A stretch of 64,000 nt of DNA from Acetobacterium woodii (lineage in GTDB: Bacteria; Bacillota; Clostridia; Eubacteriales; Eubacteriaceae): the NCBI GenBank assembly GCA_016213825.1, contig JACQZP010000036.1, forward strand, positions 103,418-167,417, in the 5' to 3' direction. The notes under the pieces are model-generated. The model saw only the letters and a program-made list of their open reading frames with translations, did not search any database and had not been told where the DNA came from. Of the stretch, positions 18,118-27,119 are shown piece after piece. Each line of letters starts with the position of its first letter. Within the stretch, counting starts at the first letter, position 1. The position numbers were made by a program, and so were the translations under genes.

Positions 18118-19100
18118 CTTGAACGAACCTCCTCCACAATATCAAAGTAAATATCTTTTACCGCACTGGATAACTCCGGATAAGCACTGGCATTAGCAAA
18201 TGCAATTGCTTCGGCAATTTCGGCAACCACTGAATCCTGAAGTTCTTTTAGTTCTTCGGTCGTGACGATTTTGCTATCGATCATATATTTTTCAATCCGC
18301 GGCATCGGGTCTTTTTTCATCCAGAATTCTTGTTCTTCGGTTGGTTTATATTTGCCGGCATCGCCTTCGAAATGGCCACGATGACGGTACGTTTTGCATT
18401 CGATCAAGGTTGGACCCTGGCCGCTGCGGGCCCGTTTGACTGCTTCAACGGCGACCTCATGAACAGCGATGACGTCATTTCCGTCCACAGAAATGCCAGG
18501 GATACCATAGGCGGTGCCGCGATCAGCAATGTCTTTGATCGCCTGATGACGGGATTGACTCATGGAGATGCCATAGCCATTGTTTTCACAGACGAAAATC
18601 ACCGGCAGTTTCCAGATACTGGCTAAGTTCATCGACTCATGGAAGGTGCCCTGATTGGTTGACGCATCGCCAAAGAAGCAGACACAGACCTGGTCGGTGC
18701 CTCGGTATTGGGCACTGAAACCAGCCCCAACAGCGAGATTGTGGCCGGCCCCGACAATCCCATTGGCCCCAAGAATGCCTTTGGTGGCATCGGCGATATG
18801 CATGGAACCACCTTTGCCTTTACAGTAGCCGGTTTCTTTTCCGTAGAGTTCGGCCATCATGTATTTCAGATCACCACCTTTGGCAATGATATGGCCATGG
18901 CCACGATGGGTACTGGTGATGTAGTCCGCGTCATTAAGGGCCTGACAGACACCAGTCGCTACCGCTTCTTCACCAAGATAGAGATGAACAAAACCGGGAA
19001 TGGCACCCTCAGCAAAAAGGTTCATGGCCTTTGTTTCAAATTCCCTGATCCGTTTCATGCGGATGTACATGTCTTTGATAATCGCTTTATCAAGTTTCAT
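18114..19100 (-). CDS. acoA: Acetoin dehydrogenase E1 alpha subunit
   Basis: The protein has 328 residues from the ATG at 19100, with AAGGAG 12 bases upstream. A longer TTG-initiated frame to 19133 has no ribosome site. The thiamine diphosphate motif is visible as GDASTNQGTFHE ... CENN, with GHGHIIAKG and GKGGSMH typical of acetoin or branched-chain E1 alpha. It is the first gene of acoABCL and is transcribed from the sigma-54 promoter at 19159-19172. Confidence 0.92.
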   Translation of the reverse strand: MKLDKAIIKDMYIRMKRIREFETKAMNLFAEGAIPGFVHLYLGEEAVATGVCQALNDADYITSTHRGHGHIIAKGGDLKYMMAELYGKETGYCKGKGGSMHIADATKGILGANGIVGAGHNLAVGAGFSAQYRGTDQVCVCFFGDASTNQGTFHESMNLASIWKLPVIFVCENNGYGISMSQSRHQAIKDIADRGTAYGIPGISVDGNDVIAVHEVAVEAVKRARSGQGPTLIECKTYRHRGHFEGDAGKYKPTEEQEFWMKKDPMPRIEKYMIDSKIVTTEELKELQDSVVAEIAEAIAFANASAYPELSSAVKDIYFDIVEEVRSR

Positions 19101-19156
19101 AAATTCAGTGTTCTCCTTTTTTGTATTATCCAAAGATTTTAGATGACTTATTTAAT

Positions 19157-19172
19157 AACAAGAACTGTGCCA
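19157..19172 (-). promoter_or_regulatory. Sigma-54 promoter of acoABCL
   Basis: On the minus strand TGGCAC (19172-19167), five bases, then TTGTT (19161-19157) match the -24/-12 consensus TGGCAC-N5-TTGCW with one change. It lies 57 bp before the acoA start, and a sigma-54 activator gene is directly upstream. Confidence 0.85.
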
Positions 19173-19249
19173 ACGTTTATAATTGACCAAATATTTTTTT
19201 CAGATGGCTTTATTATGGGGTTTTATTTGGTTAAAGCGTTTTGAGCAAA

Positions 19250-19283
19250 TAAAAAAGATACACCATATGTCTTAGGTGTATCT
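19250..19283 (-). terminator. Terminator of acoR
   Basis: On the minus strand AGATACACC and GGTGTATCT (9-bp arms, plus-strand 19256-19264 and 19275-19283) are followed by TTTTTT. It lies 40 bp past the acoR stop and overlaps the first enhancer-like repeat by 3 bp. Confidence 0.85.
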
Positions 19284-19337
19284 CATATTTGCGAATAGAT
19301 TGTCTCAAAACTGCGAATATTCTCACATTTGCGACAT
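19281..19337. promoter_or_regulatory. Three enhancer-like repeats (TCTCA-N4-TGCGA), probable AcoR sites
   Basis: The 17-bp repeats at 19281-19297, 19303-19319 and 19321-19337 all contain TCTCA-N4-TGCGA, an imperfect dyad. They lie 109-165 bp upstream of the -24 box, the normal distance for activators of sigma-54 RNA polymerase. The third copy is inside the 3' end of acoR. Confidence 0.65.
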
Positions 19338-21284
19338 ATAACGATAGTCTTTGATGTCAATGTTGTATTTTTTTATTTTTCGATAAAGCGAGGCGCGACT
19401 GAGACCCATCATTTGGGCCGATGCATCTACACTGCCATTGGTTTCTTTTAGGATTTTCTCCAGATTTGCTTTAACCAGGTCGTCCAGGCTGGGACTGGCG
19501 GTCATTGACAGCACCTTTTTTTCTTCGGCGTATTTTGGCGGAGGGGCAGGCAGATACGCAGTCGAAATAACCGGATCGGTACACAGGTAGAAGGTTCGTT
19601 CGATGAAATTCTGCAGTTCGCGAACGTTACCCGGCCAGGGATGCGATTTAAGCCCTTCCAGAAATTCCGGGGAACAGGCTTTGGTATGCTCCGGATATTC
19701 CCGGTTGAGACGATCCAAAAAGTGGGAAGCCGCCCAGACAATGTCATCCCCCCGAACCCGCAGAGGTGGGATGTGCAGATAAATCACATTCAGACGGAAA
19801 TAGAGATCTTCCCGGAAGCTTTTGTTTTTGACTTCCTGTTCCAAATTGCGATTGGTGGCGGCAATGATCCGGATGTTCAGTTTGCGTTCACTCTGGCTAC
19901 CGATCCGGGAAACTGTATAGGTTTCCACCACCCGCAGCAACTTGGCCTGTACCTCCAGCGGCAATTCACCAATTTCATCCAGAAAAATACTGCCACCTTC
20001 GGCCAGCTCAAATTTCCCGGGCTTCCCTTCATTGAGGGCCCCGGTAAAAGCGCCTTTGCAATAGCCAAACAGCTCGCTTTCCACCAGATCCCGGGGGAGA
20101 CAGGCACAGTTGACCACAATAAAGGGACCCTGGGAAAAGGCGCTGGCTCGGTGAATAGCGTGAGCAAACATTTCTTTACCGGTACCACTTTCGCCTTCAA
20201 TCAGAATGCATTTTTTAAACCGGGCCATTTTTTCAGCGGTTTTAATGATCATTCGCATCTGCGCGTTATGGGTAATAATGTCATCAAAGGTGTAGGTTGC
20301 CACGTTGCCGCTGACCCGGTTGACGGCGCTGTGGAGATGTTTGATCTCCCGGATACCAATGGAGTATCCCTGAATTTTATCATTTTCCAGAATTCGGGAG
20401 ATATTAGCGCTGCATTGAATTTTTCGATTGGCGATATGGGCAGTGACATCGGTATAATAACGGGTCGTTTCTTCATTAGTCCAGATTTCATCGGCAACAT
20501 CCATTTTTTTAAAGATTTTTTTAAAGCCGATTTTATTGAATTCATCCATATTAATCTGAAGTACTTTTTGGGCACCGACATTCATCCATTGGAGATGGAG
20601 GTTTTCATCGGTGACCAGAATCCCATCTTCAGTGCTATCCAGAGAAGCTGACATGGACCGATAGGTATGGGATAGCGCCAGTTCATTTTCGATGCTGTAG
20701 GCGGCGGCGACTACAATGCCCAGGGTATGAGAGTGAAGCTTGTGACTTTCACCGGACATGTTGAGAACGCCGATAATTTCGCCTTTGACATTATGGATGG
20801 TGGTCGCGGAGCAGGTCCAGGTATGATGAGAAACACAGTAATGCTCAGCACCCACCACATGAACCGGGGCATCTTCTTCCAGCGCGATGCCGATGGCGTT
20901 GGCCCCGACAGCGTCATTTGTCCAGACGGTGCCCTTTAAAAACCGCAGCTCGGATGCCCGCATGCTGACCACCTCATCCCCGATGGTGTCCAGTAAAACT
21001 CCATTCTTGTCAGTTAGAACTAAAACAAAATGGGACGATAAAACGATTTCATAAAGGTTCTGCATAATCGGCTGGGCAATTTTAATCAGTTCCCGATTTT
21101 CAGCCAATACCTGTTCCAATTGGCAGGCATCAATGGTTTCGCCTTTACCGCCGTTGATATCTTTTTTTGTTTTTTTACAGTATTCCCAGGAACGTTGGAT
21201 GATCGGCCGGGTATTGTCATCCAGAATGCCATGTTCAACATAGTTTGTCCAGTTTAGCTTGAGTTTATTGAGATCAGGTTCCAT
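19323..21284 (-). CDS. acoR: AcoR, sigma-54-dependent activator of acetoin catabolism
   Basis: The protein has 653 residues. A GAF-type sensory region (about 50-200) is followed by a PAS-like segment (about 210-310) and an AAA+ domain with Walker A GESGTGKE, the sigma-54 contact loop GAFTGA, and Walker B FLDEIGELP. The C-terminus is a Fis-type helix-turn-helix (ASAQMMGLSRASLYRKIKKY). This is the standard AcoR layout; the GAF region is thought to sense acetoin or acetaldehyde. It is encoded just upstream of acoABCL in the same direction, with its own terminator between. Confidence 0.9.
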   Translation of the reverse strand: MEPDLNKLKLNWTNYVEHGILDDNTRPIIQRSWEYCKKTKKDINGGKGETIDACQLEQVLAENRELIKIAQPIMQNLYEIVLSSHFVLVLTDKNGVLLDTIGDEVVSMRASELRFLKGTVWTNDAVGANAIGIALEEDAPVHVVGAEHYCVSHHTWTCSATTIHNVKGEIIGVLNMSGESHKLHSHTLGIVVAAAYSIENELALSHTYRSMSASLDSTEDGILVTDENLHLQWMNVGAQKVLQINMDEFNKIGFKKIFKKMDVADEIWTNEETTRYYTDVTAHIANRKIQCSANISRILENDKIQGYSIGIREIKHLHSAVNRVSGNVATYTFDDIITHNAQMRMIIKTAEKMARFKKCILIEGESGTGKEMFAHAIHRASAFSQGPFIVVNCACLPRDLVESELFGYCKGAFTGALNEGKPGKFELAEGGSIFLDEIGELPLEVQAKLLRVVETYTVSRIGSQSERKLNIRIIAATNRNLEQEVKNKSFREDLYFRLNVIYLHIPPLRVRGDDIVWAASHFLDRLNREYPEHTKACSPEFLEGLKSHPWPGNVRELQNFIERTFYLCTDPVISTAYLPAPPPKYAEEKKVLSMTASPSLDDLVKANLEKILKETNGSVDASAQMMGLSRASLYRKIKKYNIDIKDYRYMSQM

Positions 21285-21450
21285 CTTAGTTTATCCTTTC
21301 AGGAAAGAATGCGGCCAAACAGTGGGAGACTGGTTTTACAAGCAGGAATGTAGATCAGAAAACAGGTAAAGTAAGTTCAGCTGGTAATAATTATTTGACC
21401 AAATCAGATTAAAAAGAGTGATCAGATGGTCAAAGGTCTTGTTGATTCAT

Positions 21451-21479
21451 ATTATAACGAAATTTTACAAATAAATCAA
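21451..21479 (-). promoter_or_regulatory. Vegetative promoter of acoR
   Basis: On the minus strand TTGATT (21479-21474), a 17-base spacer and TATAAT (21456-21451) form a good housekeeping promoter about 165 bp upstream of the acoR start. Confidence 0.7.
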
Positions 21480-21553
21480 AAACAATTGGATAAAATAAGA
21501 TCAAGATAATTTTGTTGGTCAGAATTTGTGCATAACAGGAAGAGGTTTTTGGG

Positions 21554-21582
21554 TTGGCGAATCCACAAAGTTGTGTTATATT
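21554..21582 (+). promoter_or_regulatory. Promoter of the GNAT gene
   Basis: TTGGCG (21554-21559), 17 bases, TATATT (21577-21582). The leader to the start codon is about 140 nt and contains a hairpin (TGCAATCT 21616-21623 with AGATTGCA 21629-21636) and the 12-bp palindrome GATGTCGACATC (21652-21663). The rest of the 446-bp acoR-GNAT gap holds the acoR promoter. Confidence 0.6.
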
Positions 21583-21730
21583 AATCAGATGAAATAAATT
21601 TTTTGAGATGCCAGATGCAATCTAAGAAAGATTGCAACTAAAGATTGTAGCGATGTCGACATCCTTATCTTTAAAAAGTTGACTGAGTTAACTTGGTGGA
21701 AAAGGGATTAATAAAAATCAAGGAAGTGAA

Positions 21731-22297
21731 GTGGTGACAATCGAATTATTTAAATTGAAAGAAGCAGATTTCAAAAAAATCTATGCACTGATGGAGCGTT
21801 CTTTTCCCCCTGAAGAAGTGAGAAGTTATGAAAATGCCGTAAAGATATTGAGCGACCCCAAGTATCGAATTTTGATATCAAAAAGTGAAGCTGGTGAAAT
21901 CCTCGGTTTTATTGCCGAGTGGGATTTGGGATCAACTATTTTTTTGGAACATTTTGCGGTGGACCAAACGCTTCAGGGGGAGGGGATTGGTTCCGGGATG
22001 ATGGCCGCCTATTTGTCCCAGGCAACCAAGCCAGTGAGGCTCGAAGTGGAAGATGAGAAAACTGCAATCAATGAAAGACGAATTGTTTTTTATCAGCGAC
22101 TGGGCTTTCACCTTTCCGAATATGGTTATCATCAGCCGGTGATGCGTGGTGATACGAGTAAAGCGATTTCCCTGCGGATCATGTCCTATCCGGAACCACT
22201 TACGGAAGCCAGTTTCCAGAATTTTAAACATCAGGTATTTATCCAAATCTATAAAACTGGTGAAAACCGGGCAAACAAAAAGGATGAATTGCTTTAG
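21731..22297 (+). CDS. GNAT-family N-acetyltransferase
   Basis: The protein has 188 residues with a GTG start (GTG codons at 21731 and 21734; AAGGAAG upstream). The acetyl-CoA-binding loop is seen as LQGEGIGSGMMAAYL near residue 85, preceded by strand 4 LEHFAVD. It transfers an acetyl group to an amine; the acceptor is unknown. The last codons form the left arm of the downstream terminator. Confidence 0.75.
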   Translation: MVTIELFKLKEADFKKIYALMERSFPPEEVRSYENAVKILSDPKYRILISKSEAGEILGFIAEWDLGSTIFLEHFAVDQTLQGEGIGSGMMAAYLSQATKPVRLEVEDEKTAINERRIVFYQRLGFHLSEYGYHQPVMRGDTSKAISLRIMSYPEPLTEASFQNFKHQVFIQIYKTGENRANKKDELL

Positions 22298-22316
22298 GGC
22301 AATTCATCCTTTTTTA
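22277..22316 (+). terminator. Terminator overlapping the end of the GNAT gene
   Basis: Arms 22277-22292 and 22299-22314 are perfect complements followed by T's. With A's on the left it may also stop the converging diguanylate cyclase gene. Confidence 0.85.
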
Positions 22317-22325
22317 ACGTTTATT

Positions 22326-23753
22326 TTAAAGTAAGGTAACCTGATTCTTACCTTTGCTCTTGGATTCATAAAGAGCCTTATCGGCCCGCCGAATGATGGT
22401 ATCTTCGGTATCAATATCAATGGCCTGGGTGACCCCAATGCTGACGGTGATATTGAATTGGGAGAGCATCGGATCCTTAAGAATTTCCAACCGTAGGGCC
22501 TCAAGTTTTTCAGCGGCTAAAACGCCAGACAGGTAAATAATGCCACTGAATTCGTCGCCGCCCCAGCGGGTGATGAGATGATCGCCAAGAGACGATTTGC
22601 AAAGGATCATCACATGTTTTAAGATTTTGTCACCCTGCAAATGACCATGAGTATCGTTGACATCTTTAAAGTGATCGAGATCCATGAGGAAAACAGACCA
22701 GGCATCCTTACTCTCATCATTTCGGGCCAGGGTAGCTTTTAAATTTTCGTCGAAATCCTTGCGATTGGAGAGGATCCCCAGGTTATCCAACAAGGCCAGT
22801 TTTTTCAGCTGGGTATCATTTCGCCTGATAATGCGCTGGACAATAATCAACACCGAAGCCAGTACCAGAATGACTACAAAAAGATCATAATACAGTTGTC
22901 GATTAAAGGAATGAGCCAGTTCGGAGGTATCTTTTCGGACAACCAAGGTCCAGTCGAGTTCTTCAATATAATGACTGATAATGTATTGCTGATTGTATAA
23001 GTCATCATCGTTAAAGACGTTAATGGTATCGGTTTTATTGTAAAGTGCCGGTCCGATTTTTGAATATAGCTCCAAATCATTGATATTCTGGTTTTCGATT
23101 AAATCCGGATTGGTGTGCGCCTGAACCAGGCCGTTCTCGTCAACCAGAAAGGCTTCCAGATTGTAATCCCGTTCAAAATTTTCAAGCAGCTCCTGAACAT
23201 AGGTCATCTCAATTCCAACCCCGGCTACGCCCAGCAGGTTCCCCTGATCATCCAGGATCTTGCAATTAATAAAGATGGTCAAGCGCTGATTATCCACCTG
23301 ATCCTGATCCACATCCAGGACATAGAGCTTATCCTGATTAATAAAATCATAATACCATTGGTCATGGGCATCCTGGGGAGAAATGGTTTTAAATAACCCG
23401 TTGTAATGAAAATAATTCAGAGATTTGGCTGAAACCAGAAAGACCGAATGATAATTGTATTTACTCCGAATGCCCGCCAGATAATCAACGATTTCCTGGT
23501 TTGAAGCGGTTCCTTCGTTTTGAAGCCACTGCTTGACAAAGCTGTCATTAGCCATGGTCAGGCTCACAAAAATAGGCTTGGTCAATTCGTTATTGATTTC
23601 CGAATAAATATTGGTGGATGTCAGTTTGGAAATATTCAGCACATCATCTTTGATGATCTTGCTGTAGGTGGTAAAGCTGAAGAATACAATGGCCACTATA
23701 CCAATGAGTATAATCAGTGAGATCAGCAGTCCGACTTTATTGCGTTGTTTCAT
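22326..23753 (-). CDS. Membrane diguanylate cyclase with extracytoplasmic Cache domain
   Basis: The protein has 475 residues. An N-terminal membrane segment (about 9-30), a Cache-type sensory domain (about 35-280), a second membrane segment (about 287-305) and a C-terminal GGDEF domain (about 330-475) are seen. The catalytic motif is intact (RWGGDEFSG), and DLDHFKDVNDTHGHLQGD is the metal- and GTP-binding stretch. The RxxD product-inhibition site normally just before GGDEF is not present. It should make cyclic di-GMP in response to an external small molecule. It is monocistronic on the minus strand. Confidence 0.88.
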   Translation of the reverse strand: MKQRNKVGLLISLIILIGIVAIVFFSFTTYSKIIKDDVLNISKLTSTNIYSEINNELTKPIFVSLTMANDSFVKQWLQNEGTASNQEIVDYLAGIRSKYNYHSVFLVSAKSLNYFHYNGLFKTISPQDAHDQWYYDFINQDKLYVLDVDQDQVDNQRLTIFINCKILDDQGNLLGVAGVGIEMTYVQELLENFERDYNLEAFLVDENGLVQAHTNPDLIENQNINDLELYSKIGPALYNKTDTINVFNDDDLYNQQYIISHYIEELDWTLVVRKDTSELAHSFNRQLYYDLFVVILVLASVLIIVQRIIRRNDTQLKKLALLDNLGILSNRKDFDENLKATLARNDESKDAWSVFLMDLDHFKDVNDTHGHLQGDKILKHVMILCKSSLGDHLITRWGGDEFSGIIYLSGVLAAEKLEALRLEILKDPMLSQFNITVSIGVTQAIDIDTEDTIIRRADKALYESKSKGKNQVTLL

Positions 23754-23800
23754 AATACCCTCATCAGTTTAGTTTTACCTCAATTTTTATCATTAAAAAA

Positions 23801-23830
23801 AGGTTTTGTCAATCATAATTGACAAAACCT
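23801..23830. terminator. Terminator behind the EF-hand-like gene
   Basis: Arms 23801-23813 and 23818-23830 with a CATA loop. The plus-strand A7 run to the left becomes a T-run for leftward transcription. Confidence 0.85.
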
Positions 23831-23871
23831 CTTTGATCGGGACCGACTATTTATTTGTTCAAAGCTTCAAT

Positions 23872-25011
23872 TTATATCGTCAGATCAATGTGCTGGATGG
23901 TTCCTGCGGAACCATCTTCGTTGAGATAGATCCCGGTTCGCTGGAGTTGACCATTGGTTTGATTATCCGCGCCTTTGAGAGCAAAGCTGGTGCTGACGTT
24001 GCCCAGATAGATTGCGCCGACACCTTTTTGACCTAAGGCCATCAGGACATCTTTGCCAGAGGAATCCTTGGACCAGATCTGCAGTTTGTCATAGATCGCA
24101 TCATTTTCATCAATCCAGTTATTACCGTCCGAATCGTATTTAGCCAGATCGGAAAACCCGTTGCCGCTTTGCGGGCCAAAGAGTTCACTGCCATCATTGA
24201 TTTTGCCGTCCCCATTTGAATCGAGAGCCAGGAAGCCGCTACCGGGACCAACAAAGGAAATCTGATCCATGGTGCCATTGGCATCAATGTCAAAGGCATA
24301 TTTTTCGGCGGTGACCGAGGCGCTGCCGGCATCGTAGTTAATGACCAGCGGATCAACTTGCTGTGGTTGGTTACCGCCTTGAATGTTAAGATTAGATTGG
24401 GACATAAATTCCCGGCTGAGATTTAACTGCAGATCAATATTGATCTGCCGACCGTCCGAGGTCGTCACTGATGCCTGAGCCTGAAATGAAGTGCTTTGGG
24501 ATTCGTAATGGGTGATGCTCTGATTGTATTCAAAGCCGCTACTAGAAGCACGGCTGGCAATGCTACGGGGTTGCGTACCGGCTAAACCCTGAGCCCATCC
24601 GGCCGCAGCAGATTGGAGTGAACTCCGGGTAGCATAGGCGTTTTGGATGGCCTGATCCATTTTAGGATCTTCCAGAGTCGCTCTTTTCGGCATCACGAAT
24701 TTTATTTTTTTTCCGGTTAACGCCTCAATCATCCGCTTCAACAAGGTCAGCTGTTGTTCTTCTTTGCTGGAGAGTGATGACGTTTCATCATCCGAGGGGA
24801 CCGTTGATATTGGGGTTAGCGTGTTTAACTGCAGATCTCTTGCTTGTGCTGATATTTCAAGGGTATCCATCCCCTTTGCCGAAGAATTGGTTATGGTTGT
24901 CGTTTTGGAATTGCCCTGGGCATCCCAAGTTTTCAAGGATTCGACAGCTTTGGTTGCTTCCTTGTAACTGCTTTGGCTTGCCATTGCGACGTTTGAACTT
25001 TCGATTTTCAT
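23872..25011 (-). CDS. EF-hand-like calcium-binding-motif protein of unknown function
   Basis: The protein has 379 residues, is rich in serine, glutamine and asparagine, and has no signal peptide or membrane segment. Two dockerin/EF-hand-like loops are visible: LDSNGDGKINDGSELFG and YDSDGNNWIDENDAIY (about residues 265-310), with a third acidic repeat FDIDANGTMDQISF before them. The N-terminal third has a KIESSNVAMAS start and LEISAQARDLQ, which resembles flagellar or surface-associated small proteins. This loop pattern is found in widespread bacterial proteins whose function is not known. The start has a strong GGAGGTGG site. Confidence 0.6.
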   Translation of the reverse strand: MKIESSNVAMASQSSYKEATKAVESLKTWDAQGNSKTTTITNSSAKGMDTLEISAQARDLQLNTLTPISTVPSDDETSSLSSKEEQQLTLLKRMIEALTGKKIKFVMPKRATLEDPKMDQAIQNAYATRSSLQSAAAGWAQGLAGTQPRSIASRASSSGFEYNQSITHYESQSTSFQAQASVTTSDGRQINIDLQLNLSREFMSQSNLNIQGGNQPQQVDPLVINYDAGSASVTAEKYAFDIDANGTMDQISFVGPGSGFLALDSNGDGKINDGSELFGPQSGNGFSDLAKYDSDGNNWIDENDAIYDKLQIWSKDSSGKDVLMALGQKGVGAIYLGNVSTSFALKGADNQTNGQLQRTGIYLNEDGSAGTIQHIDLTI

Positions 25012-25123
25012 AAATCCACCTCCATGTTTTTACGAAATGATCACGCCAGAAAAAGACGCAATCCGTTAAAATTAATATCGGCAGATTAAAATAAAAGATG
25101 AGTACTAAATTAAATAAAGTTGA

Positions 25124-26437
25124 TTAATGCTCGGAGCGAAAGGCAACCGTTTTGCCTTCAAGAATCATGTTGGTGGTTCGCATCGCGCACATTTTGCCGC
25201 ACATCGAACAGCTGTGTTCCTCTTCAGTTGGCGTGCTCTCGTAATAGGCTTTGGCTTTTTCGCCATCAATTGCCAGCTCAAACATGGTGTCCCAATCAAT
25301 ATTCCGTCGCGCATCGGACATTTTATTATCCCAGTCCCGAGCATTGGGGATGCCCTTGGCAATATCGGCGGCGTGGGCGGCAATCTTGGTGGCAATGATA
25401 CCTTCTTTCACATCATTGATATCCGGGAGCCGCAAATGCTCAGCGGGGGTCACATAGCAAAGGAAATCGGCCCCGCTGGCAGCAGCGATGGCCCCACCGA
25501 TGGCGGCGGTGATATGGTCGTAGCCCGGAGCCACATCGGTTACCAAGGGTCCAAGAACATAGAAGGGGGCATTGTGACACAGCTTTTTCTGAAAAACCAT
25601 ATTGGCGGCAATTTCATTGATACTCATGTGGCCGGGACCTTCAACCATTACCTGAACATCTTTAGCCCAGGCCCGTTTGGTCAGATGGCCCAGTTCAATC
25701 AATTCACTGAGCTGCGAAGCATCGGAGCTGTCATCAACGCAACCCGGGCGGAGGGCGTCGCCCAAACTGATGGTGACATCATACTCCCGGAGGATATCCA
25801 GGAAATCATCGTAATACTCATAAAAAGGATTTTCGTTACCGGTCATTTCCATCCAGGCAAAAAGCAGCGAGCCGCCCCGGGAAACGATATTTGTTCGTCG
25901 TCCGTCTCGCTTAAAGGCTTCCACCGCCCGTTTATTGATACCGGCGTGAATGGTCATAAAATCCACCCCTTCTTCGGCATGAGCCCGGACAACCCGCATA
26001 AAATCCTGGGGGGTGATTTCCAGCAGATCTTTTTCAAGATACCCGATGGCATCATACATCGGAACCGTGCCGATCATTGCCGGAGACAGTTCAATCAGTT
26101 GTTTTCTGAAGGTGTTGGTTTTGCCGTAATTGCTTAGATCCATAATCGCTTCGGCGCCGAATTTTAACGAGAGTTTTACCTTTTCCAGTTCGGCGGCGTA
26201 GTCTTTACAATCCCCGGATACGCCCAGATTGACATTGATCTTTGTTTTTAGCCCGGTACCAATCCCTTCAGGAGAAAGGGAGTGATGTTTAACATTAACC
26301 GGTATCGCAACCTGTCCGCAGGCGACCAGTCCCATGAGCTTGGTAACATCGATACCCTCCTTTTTTGCCACTATTTCCATTTCGGGCGTGATAATCCCCT
26401 TTTTGGCCGCTTCCATTTGTGTTTTGTAATTTTTCAT
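25124..26437 (-). CDS. thiC: Phosphomethylpyrimidine synthase ThiC
   Basis: The protein has 437 residues from the ATG at 26437. An upstream in-frame extension to 26596 runs through the riboswitch and is not translated. It has the radical-SAM CX2CX4C site at the C-terminus ([11 protein letters not shown]), MVEGPGHMS, and [14 protein letters not shown]. It converts aminoimidazole ribotide to hydroxymethylpyrimidine phosphate in thiamine synthesis. It is the short clostridial form without the plant/proteobacterial N-terminal extension. It is controlled by the TPP riboswitch directly upstream. Confidence 0.95.
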   Translation of the reverse strand: MKNYKTQMEAAKKGIITPEMEIVAKKEGIDVTKLMGLVACGQVAIPVNVKHHSLSPEGIGTGLKTKINVNLGVSGDCKDYAAELEKVKLSLKFGAEAIMDLSNYGKTNTFRKQLIELSPAMIGTVPMYDAIGYLEKDLLEITPQDFMRVVRAHAEEGVDFMTIHAGINKRAVEAFKRDGRRTNIVSRGGSLLFAWMEMTGNENPFYEYYDDFLDILREYDVTISLGDALRPGCVDDSSDASQLSELIELGHLTKRAWAKDVQVMVEGPGHMSINEIAANMVFQKKLCHNAPFYVLGPLVTDVAPGYDHITAAIGGAIAAASGADFLCYVTPAEHLRLPDINDVKEGIIATKIAAHAADIAKGIPNARDWDNKMSDARRNIDWDTMFELAIDGEKAKAYYESTPTEEEHSCSMCGKMCAMRTTNMILEGKTVAFRSEH

Positions 26438-26477
26438 AATAATTTCCTTCCATATTAGAGATTTTGAGTATAAAAAA

Positions 26478-26503
26478 AGTGCCTTCCAAAATAGGAAAGC
26501 ACT
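26478..26503 (-). terminator. Riboswitch expression-platform terminator before thiC
   Basis: On the minus strand AGTGCTTTCC and GGAAGGCACT (one G-U pair) with a 6-base loop are followed by seven T's. It lies between the TPP aptamer and the thiC ribosome site. Confidence 0.85.
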
Positions 26504-26533
26504 GAAAGCACGTATTAGAAAATGAGTTAAAAC

Positions 26534-26618
26534 GCCTTGCCTCCCTACGTTAGTATTAACTAACAGGTTCAAAGGGTCAGGTTTTAACCTTCTCAACTAT
26601 ATAAGTCCCCCCGCAAAT
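26534..26618 (-). promoter_or_regulatory. TPP riboswitch
   Basis: The minus strand reads GCGGGGGGAC ... GTTGAGAAGG ... ACCCTTTGAACCTG ... ACTAACGTAGGGAGGCAAG, the conserved core of the thiamine pyrophosphate aptamer. The usual CUGAGA is UUGAGA here. TPP binding should favour the terminator at 26478-26503 and shut thiC off. Confidence 0.93.
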
Positions 26619-26697
26619 CAGTATTTAATTGTGAGCATTATATCATGTAGAATAAAAATGTCAATAACGCGCTGATTAAATCAAACGATATTTATCT

Positions 26698-26812
26698 TCA
26701 AACGGGTAGTTGGGTCAGAAAACGGGCAAAGGCATGTTCATCCAGCGGTTTCCCCCATAAATAACCCTGAATACCGTCACAAAACCTCTTTCTTTTAACC
26801 TGGTATAGGTAA
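26698..26812 (-). pseudogene. Remnant of an EAL-domain phosphodiesterase gene
   Basis: On the minus strand, ending at a stop codon at 26698-26700, one frame reads CDGIQGYLWGKPLDEHAFA and then RFLTQLPV, which matches the end of EAL domains. Just upstream LKERG appears in another frame, so a frameshift separates it, and nothing earlier of the domain survives. It is therefore the decayed 3' end of a c-di-GMP phosphodiesterase gene, lying between thiC and another c-di-GMP gene. The rest of the thiC-27120 gap shows no other gene. Confidence 0.7.
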
Positions 26813-27119
26813 AATGGATTCGATAATTTTAACAAATTGGGACTGTCATTTTTGATCGATTCTTGTTATGATAGAGTCAATAAGATTTATTTCAATTATA
26901 ACAGTCCAGATGGATTGAAGCAATCAAAGGATGCGCAAGAATTAGCAATGGAGAATAGCCGGATATTGCATAAAAGCATTGTTCACAGACAAAAAAAGTC
27001 CAGAGATAAACAACAATGTGAACTTAAAAATAAACAGAGCGTTGACCACTAAAATGAAAACGATTGAATCAAAAAGCAGATTAACTAAAGTCATTATAAA
27101 AAGACAGAGATGGTGCTAA

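Noticed and set aside
26438..26596. N-terminal extension of ThiC
   Set aside because: It would translate the TPP riboswitch and its terminator.
26837..27052. 71-codon frame upstream of the CHASE4 gene
   Set aside because: No ribosome site, no recognisable pattern, lysine/glutamine-rich AT-driven composition; likely chance.
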